NCBI RefSeq assembly: GCF_000315625.1
Contig: NW_005434609.1
Coordinates: 71,963-135,962 of the forward strand
DNA length: 64,000 bases
Reading direction: 5' to 3'
Source of the DNA: Guillardia theta CCMP2712
Lineage: Eukaryota > Cryptophyceae > Pyrenomonadales > Geminigeraceae
Made by a program: the position numbers and the translations under genes. The notes below the pieces were generated by a model, which saw nothing but the letters and a program-made list of their open reading frames with translations, was not told where the DNA came from and ran no database searches. How positions within the stretch are numbered: the stretch's first letter is position 1; each line of letters starts with the position of its first letter. Positions 56,501 through 64,000 of the stretch are shown here, piece by piece.

Positions 56501-57280
56501 GCTTCGTGTCAGCTGGGGAGCAGGCGAAGGCGGCAAGGCTGAGCTGTTGGATCCGCATCACGCAGCAGGAGATGGCCTCTGCTCCAGCAAGCGAAGAAAA
56601 GTTGGGGAAGGCGCAGGAAGGAGGGAGAAAGCAGGAGAGGGGGGAAAAGGAGCTGACGGCAGGAGGAGGAGGGAGAGAGGAAGGAGGAGGGAGAGGGAAA
56701 GAGGCAGGAGGAGGGAGACCAGTGGTGGCAGAGGAAGGGCTTGTGGAGGAGGTGGACGACGACGACGACTTGTCCGGGATAGTGAGCTACGAGGTGATGG
56801 ACTATGAGGTGAAAAGATGCGAGGAAGCGATGAAGGCTTGCAAAAACCATGACGAAATGGACGAGCTACAGTTCCGGTGATGCTCCTACGACCTGCTCCC
56901 CTCTCCTCTTTCAGCCTCCTCTTCGTCCTCCCCTTCCTCCCCCTCCTCCTCTACATCCTCCTCCTCTACATAAACATGCCTCCTCTTTCTCCTACTCCTT
57001 TCTCCCCCGTATCGTCCTCTTCGTATCCCCTCCCGTACTCGTCCTCATCACGCTCTGACTCACCTTCAGGGTCGAGGAACTGAGGTCGAGGATGCAACTG
57101 CTGGAGACACAGATCAGCTGCAACATGATGGACCAGGAGACCTACAGGAGGAAACTGCAGCTGGCCATCAGGCAGGAGGAGGGGCGTGCCAAGAAGCTGC
57201 TGAAGAAACAGGACAAGTCAGGGGCACAGGACGCGCTGAAGAGAATTCAACTCATGAAGGAGGAGCTCGCTGCCCAGTGA
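53557..57280 (+). CDS. WW, C2-like and triple coiled-coil repeat protein
   Basis: The ATG at 53557 opens MWKFRGKEKQASVKEEKK. A WW domain follows over an intron (PLPPGWQVAVDPKSG then KQYFYNKKLKISQWDRP). A C2-like beta domain comes next (QVDKLQIRILKVNELPKGSL to PCSLDIECNVHKPW). The C-terminal half has three copies of a module of about 95 residues, each starting VMEWELK, VLEYEQK or VMDYEVK, followed by a hairpin ending RIQLMKEEL or similar. Modules 2 and 3 are split by an intron at the same place, after LSYR and LQFR. Acidic spacers separate them. The layout resembles scaffold proteins of membrane traffic, but I cannot name an orthologue. Stop at 57280. Confidence 0.7.
56135..56345 (+). repeat. 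TCTACC-rich minisatellite filling an intron
   Basis: Repeats of CTCTACCTCTACCTCCTC with variants fill most of the intron between LSYR and LDEIANQLH. The array contains no stop in any plus-strand frame. Confidence 0.85.
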
Positions 57281-57457
57281 AGAGACCTTGCGCTCCTTGA
57301 GATGCTTCTTCTGACCTGTCTGTCTTGCTGATGCTGGTTGACTGCTGTCGGAGCAACTTGTCTCTTTGAAGTCTCGTATTCTTTCATTGTGCTTTACGTT
57401 GATTTACATGATACACTCGCTGATACTAAAGAATAGCAAAGCAGAAAGGGAAAGGAA

Positions 57458-59937
57458 TCAGTCCGACGCCCGAAAATCAAAATTCCCTGATCGAACCTGT
57501 TGAGGCTTGTCAGAGGCAGAGGAGAGCGAGAATGGCGGAACAAGGGAGGAAATGTAAACAGGAGGAGAAGAAACGAGGAGAAGGAGGGAGAAGGCAGGAG
57601 AAGGAAAGGGAAAGAGAAGGACAGAGGAGAAGAGCACAGCAACAAGAATATGCTCTAGCACCTGGGGTCCGATGTTAGTCGTCAAGAGTTTGCGACCTCC
57701 CCAGGCCTCGAAGCCAAGGCAGGTGATCATGAAGGCGCCGTAGATGAGGATGAGGATGAAGCCGAGGGGCGCGCGGATCTCGAACTTGTGCATGACGGCG
57801 TAGACGAGCATGGCGATGAGGGAGAAGGTGAGGAAGAGGATGCTCACGTACAGCTGGAGGTTCAGCTCGAACGGGTAGGGCGACGCCACCAGCAGGTTCC
57901 CCAGGAAAGTCGCCAGGCCTCCTCCGAAGAGAAGGTTCAGCAGAGGAGCCCCGATGCACGCGGCCGCCGCCATGCTCGGCATGCCCGCACGCGCCATGGC
58001 GAGGTTGGCGACGAGATCGCCGACGCTGTTGGCGAGGGAGAGGACGGTGAGGCCCATGAGGGTGTCGGAGACGTCGAGCACAGCTCCCAGCGCCTGCAGG
58101 AGATGCACTAACTCGGCCGCGAGCGCGTAGATCCAGGCGATGGAGGTGAAGAAGCCGAGGAAGGCGAAGAGCGCGAGGTAGGGAGGAGGCTCCTCGTGCT
58201 TGGAGGAGACGTGCACAATCGCTGCCGCCAGCAGGCCGAAGACGACAGAGCATGCGAAGGCGATGTGGCAGGTGGCGGCGCTGATGGTAGGGAAGCCATG
58301 GAGGAGGACGCACCAGACAAGGATGGGAGGGCAGAGGGCGAGCTGAACGAGTACGGCAGACTTGCACCAGCCGCTGTTAGGCAGCTCAAGGTCGACGACG
58401 GGGCAGGTGAGCTTCATGACGACGATGGCGGGGACTTTGATGCCGTACAGGACCTGGTTGACCAGCGAGTGGTGGCTGACCTCCTCCTTGCCGATCGGGT
58501 TGACGTACTGGACGAGGTCGTGCAGATCGATCAAAGTGTCCGACTGGAACAGTCTTGCCTTCCCTTGTGCCTCGATCAGCCTGGGGCCCTTGCTCTGCTC
58601 GTTTTCAGTCTTGAGTGACATCAGCTTCGAGCGCTGCGCCCCTTCGTCGCCGAGGAAGCTGTGCACGTAGGTGGTGCCGAAGACGACGATGTAGAGGTAG
58701 AAGATGTACAGGAGCATGAAACCTCCGGCTTCCAGCATGCTGATGTAGGAATCTAGAAGGATGACGAAAAGGAAGAACAGCGCTAGGAGGAAGAACAGCA
58801 CGTCCCTGCGGGAGGAGGAGGAGGTCAGCGCAGGAGCAGCGCGAAGCGGGGGGAGGGAGGCAGCACTCGTACCTCACGAACTCCCGGGGAGGGAGCTGGA
58901 AGGGAACGACGATGGCGATGATGCCGAAGACGACGCCAGCAACGATCAGCGAGGATCCCATGACTTCACCTGGTGGTGGACGTCAACAGGGCCCTCCCCC
59001 TCCTCCCTCTCTCCTCCTCTACCTAGCGCCATCTCTGCTCCGTGCGGGGAGGCGATGGCGGCTGCGATTTCAGTGAAGATGTCTGGCGCGCCATTGCCGA
59101 ACGCGAGGAACGTGACTCCGGCGACGTTCTCGCTGAGGTTGCAGAAGCGGCTGATGTAGGTCAAGCACGGGCACAGAAAGGCGTCGGCGGCAAGTCCCAG
59201 CCAGATGGACAGGGCGACAAGCCAGAGGAGGAGGAGGAGGATGGCGAGCCAGGAAACCTTGCCGAGGGAGCAGAAGGGAAGAGCTAGGTAGTTGAAGAGC
59301 CCGCTGCGCTGAGGGCAGTACTTGCGGACGTACGCACAAGCCTGACGAGAGTTTTGAGCGTGCTTCCAGGGGTTGTCGCAGCTCGGTCTAGCACAAGAGA
59401 TATCAGCTCGACGAGGGAGCAAGACAAGGAGACATAGACGGTCGCAGAGCGAGGATAAGAACGAGGGTGTGAGGGAGGAGGAAAGGAGGCAGGCAGTGAC
59501 CTTAGATGGTGAGCGAGAGGTTTCTCTTGATTCAACCGTGCAGGATTAGCATCTGCGATCGAAGAGATGTCACGAGATCAGCGAGCAAGGCGTTGGCCCA
59601 CCTTGAGCCTCGGCAAGGCTCTTCCCTCCTTGATGCATAGTCTGCATCAATGTGAGCATGTACACACTGAGGACTTGCAAGAGAAGGAGGAGGGAAGAAG
59701 GAGGAGGGAGGAGGGAGGAAGGAGGAGGGAGGACGGGGCAAGAGAGAAGACCTTGGATATCGTCTTCATCGATGCAACATCTGCAGCGGCAGCAGCAACA
59801 GCAGCATTCGCTGCTTCCGTCACAGCGTGCATGGAAGGCAACTTGTTCTTGATCCTTGCTGCCTCCCGAAACGCCTGAAATATAAGCATACAAGTTATCA
59901 GTCATTTGCCATCATCATCATCATCAATATCATCATC

Positions 59938-60008
<71 letters not shown>

Positions 60009-60751
60009 AACATATTCTCTTCTTCACCTTCAGAGTTGCTTTGGTAGCTTCATCAGACGTGTCAATCGTCCAACAGCTGATTACAACATTCAGCAAACTT
60101 GTTGATGTCAAGATGATAATTATCATGATCATCGTCGTCGTCATCCCCATCCCCGTCCCCATCATACGAGACAACTAGATTGCTTAGCTCTCCTCACCCT
60201 GTCGAGTCACACTTGGTAGAGTCCTCGCTCAAGCTTTTAGTTCCGAACTGCCGTAACAGCAACGTAAGGCAACAAGACGTCCTGAAGCGAACATCTCTCC
60301 CTACCCCCGCATGGCGACGTCCATTCCGATCGGTCTGACCAGGAAAAGCTGTTGAAGAAGAGACTGGAGATCGCTTCCTGTGAACAAGCTGCGACTTGTA
60401 CTCTCGGGACTTTCGCTTCCATGCTTTCGCAGCTTCAAGCTCCCGCTCACCCCGATCGCTGTTCTTCAACTTGACCTTGAAAGAAGCATCCGGCGTGCTC
60501 TCTCGGTCTACAAACGCGTCCCTCCCCTCCGAAACCTGAGACTTGCGAGGTCGCACACCAGGATGTCGATCTATCACTTCTACACTCCCATGTACGAACT
60601 GACTTGCTGACCGTTCCGCTAGACTCTGCGTGACCTGCGAGCCCGAGGCGAGATGTGCGGTATCGTCACAGTGAACCCAGGAGCAGGTGATCAAGAGCAG
60701 GGGCACAAGAACCCTCCAAGAAACAAGACAAGAACGGCAGCGCTTCGACAT
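57458..60751 (-). CDS. Cation/Ca2+ exchanger, NCLX/CCX type (SLC8B1-like)
   Basis: The ATG at 60751 gives a signal peptide (MSKRCRSCLVSWRVLVPLLL..CSWVHC). After intron-split, poorly conserved sequence comes CDNPWKHAQ..CAYVRKYCPQ, a Cys pattern typical before the first membrane span of NCLX. Alpha-repeat 1 reads NVAGVTFLAFGNGAPDIFTE. Alpha-repeat 2 reads GLTVLSLANSVGDLVANLAM then IGAPLLNLLFGGG, with many hydrophobic spans between. These are the ion-coordinating motifs of Ca2+/cation antiporters, so Na+, K+ or H+ exchange for Ca2+ in an internal membrane is expected. A loop of about 150 residues (residues near SLKTENEQSKGPRL) separates the halves. The 3' end at 57458 may involve one more intron (PQ/VRSGNFDFRASD). 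Joining the leader exon to the exchanger is likely, not certain. Confidence 0.75.
59941..60007 (+). repeat. (AGC)22 trinucleotide repeat inside the exchanger gene
   Basis: About 22 perfect AGC units; (GCT)n on the coding strand. A donor-like GTGAAG follows TDEATKATLK-type sequence just before it, so the repeat is probably intronic, but if retained it would read poly-Ala then an Asp-rich run. Confidence 0.85.
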
Positions 60752-61430
60752 TCCCACAGCAATGTCTTGAGAGGGAATCACAGGGTCTTTGTTGACACCA
60801 TCCTTGCTCTTCAACGATGCTGATCTTTTGCTCTGTGACAAGCATGTGTGAGCTCAGTTACAAGTTTCGAAGAGATTTATGTCAGAAAAACAAGCTGAAG
60901 GCATAATCGCAACTCCTCTCCTCCCTCACTTCTGAAGCAACTGCCTACCGTCCCTCTCCTCGCTCTGAAAACAGTCCATACTCGCTGATCCTCCTCCCTG
61001 CCCCTCCACCACGATCAACCCCCCGCCATCATCCCATTCTCTCTCTCTCTTCCGATCCCTCTCCATCTCTCCTCGTCCATGCACCCCTCCCATCTCCTCC
61101 TCCTCGTTGCCCCAATATCCCTCGATTCCCTGCCATATCATCGATGACTCCCGAAATGAGAATAACGGTAATAACGTCTTTGTGTAACAAGATGCAACGG
61201 GTCGTTACCACAGTTTACCCTACTGTAACGGTTCTACACATTTCATGCTCCCGTCGCTGGCCCCCGTGCTGCGCAGGGCGAGGCTGCAGCCATGTGCTGC
61301 TCAGAAGGTATGATGGAAGAGAGATGAGAGGAGGAGGAGGAGGAGGAGGAGGAGGACGGAAGAAGGGCGGGAGAAGGGCTGAAGGGGAAGGATAGGCAAG
61401 GAAACATACGTCAAAGGTCACACATGCGAG
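60752..61430. other. Intergenic region with low-complexity tracts
   Basis: CT-rich from 60910 to 61110 and (GGA)n at 61330-61355. Frames on either strand are compositionally biased. It probably holds the promoters of the exchanger (-) and the tail-anchored protein (+). Confidence 0.4.
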
Positions 61431-61439
61431 GGAGGCGCA

Positions 61440-62626
61440 ATGATTCTAGGAGAAAGGAATGCGAAGGTTTTGACAGGAGGGCTGATCGAAGAAACTATCA
61501 AAAACTCGATTGATTTGTGTAGATGTCTTTTTCTATCTGTGTTAATTTTTTCTCCTATCTTAGTCAATATATTGTTTGTTTGTGCTTTCTGTAGCGGATG
61601 CCCTCGAGCATCGACCTGACGATAGACAATTATTGCAAAGAGCTGTGTGTTTTGCCTTTCTTGTGTGATAATTAAATATTCTTGATGTTCAAGAGTTGAG
61701 GGATTTGATGTTGGTGTCCTTCTGTTCAATTCAGACTTGCGGGGCTGACTTGGTGTCAGGCTTTTGCAACGAAGGTGGTTTCGAGGGTGAACATGCTGAT
61801 GGAGGCGTTAAGGCCAAAGGATAAGATCCCAGTGAGTGTTTTCGGTTGATTGCGGGAACTTAGACTGACTTGACCATGCAGGCAGGGAAATCTATTGAAG
61901 CGCATATCAATGAACGGATTCGTTCGAGCGAAGCCAAGTATTTCATGGAAGAAGACAATTACAAACTTAATCGAAATCCGATTCCATCAAAATCGAATGA
62001 CGAACAGGATTTCCAGGAAGAGATTCGTCAAGATTCTTCTGAGTTGAGAGCAGCGAAGCTAGAATTGGATACTATCGACCGTTTCGTGGATGACCGCTCG
62101 ACACATCTAGAATCGACCGTCGAGAAGATGCAGCAGGTGACAAAGACATCAGAATCAAAAATGCTGTAAGTCAACTTCTTCTCATCATCCTGATCAACGA
62201 ACTGTTCTGACGATACAATGCAGGTTAGACGAACTTCGTAGAGTGGCGAATGATCGACTGGATAAACTTGAGAAATCTGCTGGAGGCAATGTTCTCCTCC
62301 GAAGACAAGTCAGTGCACAAAGACAAAGGATTCTTGACAGAATTGCAGTGTCGGAATCCAAACTCAACGAGTTGGACAACTCTATTCGTGAACTCAACGT
62401 GGATGAACCGCAAAGGCAAAGGGCCAAACTTGTGGACACAGAGATCATTCAGATGAGCAGTGGAATGTGGTTGCTTTACTTGCTAGGGGGCAGTACGCTC
62501 ATATGCGGTTTAGTCGCTTCCAGTCTGCTGTTATCGGCACAGAAGGATGCGGAGTTTGCAAGGAAACTCCGAAAAACCATGCCCTACACGGCTGGAGTGC
62601 TGGACATGGTGGGATTACCCAAATGA
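61440..62626 (+). CDS. Tail-anchored coiled-coil protein, 5' end uncertain
   Basis: The supported part starts with an exon after an AG near 61760 (AFATKVVSRVNMLMEALRPK). An intron joins it to AGKSIEAHINERIRSSEAKY, and a second intron to LDELRRVANDRLDKLEKSAG. The protein is a long coiled coil ending in a membrane span (MWLLYLLGGSTLICGLVASSLLL) and a short lumenal or cytosolic tail (TAGVLDMVGLPK). An ATG at about 61441 followed by a GT-type donor could give the first codons; otherwise the ATG at 61793 starts the protein. Layout recalls SNARE-like or organelle-tethering proteins, but no SNARE core is visible. Function unknown. Confidence 0.55.
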
Positions 62627-62847
62627 AGATGTACAAGGTGGACAAGACATATTTTGAGAGAGCATGAAACTTCTGTCGTTCGTAATGCATAGATTGTGTC
62701 ATACAACAAAGTTTTGCAACCTTCGTTAGAAACATTCTATGTGAACACATGTAGTAGCGAGAACAAACGCAGCAGATTTTCGGTTGAGCGTCAACAGTTT
62801 ACTAGGAATAGTTACAGTCCGAAATGTCTCATTTCAGCATGGTCTGT

Positions 62848-63190
62848 TTACTTCCTGCGGTAGAAGTAATCCCACTGGCGGCGAGCACGGCGCCAGTCAT
62901 CATAGGAAGCCTGAGCATTGGCAAGGTAGTAGGCATCCTGGGCCTTCATGTAGTAGAAGCGCGCAGTCTTGTTGAAGTCAGCAGCCTGGGCGTAAAGAGC
63001 CGCCTGAACGATATTTGTAAGAATAACCATTGGGAGTTCAAAGATAACTTACGGCATGCTTGCCGTAGAGCTGCTCAGTCATTTGAAGATTCTCGAACAT
63101 CTGCAGCCAAGGGTCAGATAACATCTCATCAGTCGCGCTTGGAAGATTGCTAATGTAATTTTCCTTGATTAGAGGTAAGTCAATGTCCAT
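62848..63190 (-). CDS. Small two-exon protein, uncharacterised
   Basis: The ATG at 63190 opens MDIDLPLIKENYISNLPSAT. Exon 1 ends EQLYGKHA at a GTAAGT donor, and a 49-base intron leads to AALYAQAADFNKTARFYYMK and the end DYFYRRK. About 97 residues, rich in Ala, Tyr and aromatic residues in the second half, acidic first and basic last. The perfect GTAAGT donor and CAG acceptor give good support. No family recognised. It is convergent with the tail-anchored gene, 220 bases apart. Confidence 0.65.
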
Positions 63191-64000
63191 CTAATCTGCT
63201 TTGATTTGAAGAAAAAAATTGTTTGCACTCTCTGCAGCAATGTGATACTCTAAGCAAAGGTATGGCACATGCACCCCTGAAATTTTCCTCTTCATTGACA
63301 GTGTTTCACTACTCAGCTTCACCAGGAAGTCTGCTTATTCTTGACGATTCTGAAATTCTTTGAGATATGATACAAGTTCGTCTTATTTACACGTCAATGC
63401 CACCATAATGAATAAACATCATTCAAACCAAATCAGGAGGTCTAGCTCAGTCACGTGTACCACGCTTCTGTACCACATGCTTGAAACATACACAGTTGAA
63501 CAAGCGCAATCATATCAGCAAAACAGCATAGCAAGGTTGATACAAGAAAGCTCAGGGCAAATGCAGCATGAGGGAAATAGGCAGAACATGTCGCGTCGCG
63601 GCATGCAGTACGAGGTTACCTGTTCTATTTCCGTCGAAACGAATGAGGGCAAAGGCAGGGGAGGGTAATCCATCCTGTAGGGTGGGGTACATTCTCATAG
63701 TAGGGGTGGCTATGAAAGAATTCCAGACTGTTACGGGTACTTTTAAATATTGAATCTGGGGGTACAGCACGGGATAGGTATTCTGAAGGGCGGGGGTAGG
63801 GTATTTGTTCGTCCAGGTAAACAGGGGTGGGTATTTGAAGGACATGGGGTAGAGCGCCACTTTCTACGACCACCACACCTCAAGATGCAGGACCTAATGA
63901 TCGACTTGGAGGGGGTGGGGTAATATTAAAGGGGGTCCGGGAAGGAAGTACAAGGGGTGGGTGTTTCCAACAGCGTTTCCAATTTAGACAGGGACATGAG
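63191..64000 (-). promoter_or_regulatory. Upstream region with TACCCC array
   Basis: From about 63665 to 63960 the plus strand repeats GGGTGGGGTAC, GTAGGGGTGG, GGGGGTAGGG and GGGGTGGGTAT words, C-rich on the coding strand of the small gene at 63190. The part from 63200 to 63660 has no recognised feature. Confidence 0.4.

Noticed and set aside
57675-58367. Arg-rich 230-codon minus frame
   Set aside because: Shifted-frame shadow of the exchanger, whose own frame has clear membrane spans and alpha-repeats.
1-64000. CRISPR arrays, bacterial operons or prophage
   Set aside because: No regularly spaced repeats with unique spacers, no ribosome-binding-site pattern, and most genes contain spliceosomal introns.

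Overview
This is nuclear DNA from a eukaryote with compact, intron-rich genes. There are no bacterial operons or ribosome binding sites. Most coding frames join only if short GT-AG introns of about 45-60 bases are removed. The gene content suggests a flagellated microbial eukaryote: a CFAP53-type ciliary protein, exportin-5, a USP deubiquitinase, the rRNA methyltransferase BUD23, an NCLX-type cation exchanger and a Sec14-GOLD protein. Together with the intron style, secretory leaders and mixed composition, this fits an alga such as the cryptophyte Guillardia theta. That assignment is inference; nothing here proves the species. Two runs of exactly 100 N mark scaffold gaps.

Layout. 1-1344: 3'-truncated Sec14/GOLD gene (-). 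1345-4984: repeats, a GC-rich block and two C-rich arrays facing the genes on either side. 4985-6586: class III nucleotide cyclase (+). 7091-7672: unknown gene (-) with a TATA box and 31-base repeats upstream. 9088-11152: CFAP53 (+). 11282-12205: GNAT acetyltransferase (-). 13197-18755: exportin-5 (+), with a signal-peptide-like leader. 19728-20.5 kb: small weak gene (+). 20430-24971: large lipase-like fusion (-). 25855-30946: USP (-). 31793-33113: NmrA-like protein (+). 33203-34680: BUD23 (-). 35.4-38.4 kb: rearranged inverted duplication carrying two PB1-domain frames. 38.7-41.3 kb: not resolved. 41380-44265: intronless EF-hand membrane protein (-). 44.7-48.0 kb: decayed non-LTR retroelement (-). 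49277-50593: Zn2Cys6 protein (+). 51316-52874: Cys-rich membrane protein (+). 53557-57280: WW-C2-coiled-coil protein (+). 57458-60751: NCLX-like exchanger (-). 61.4-62.6 kb: tail-anchored coiled-coil protein (+). 62848-63190: small protein (-).

The genes are unrelated housekeeping and signalling functions with no sign of a cluster. The more unusual content is of three kinds. First, a secreted or membrane-directed protein joins an acyl-protein-thioesterase fold that has lost its nucleophile serine, a PH domain and an apparently intact patatin phospholipase. Second, a dispersed repeat family shares the 3' tail of the resident retroelement; two copies 8 kb apart match over 119 bases. Third, many intergenic regions hold degenerate TACCCC/ACCCC arrays that mostly lie C-rich on the coding strand of the gene they precede, which suggests a promoter-associated element.
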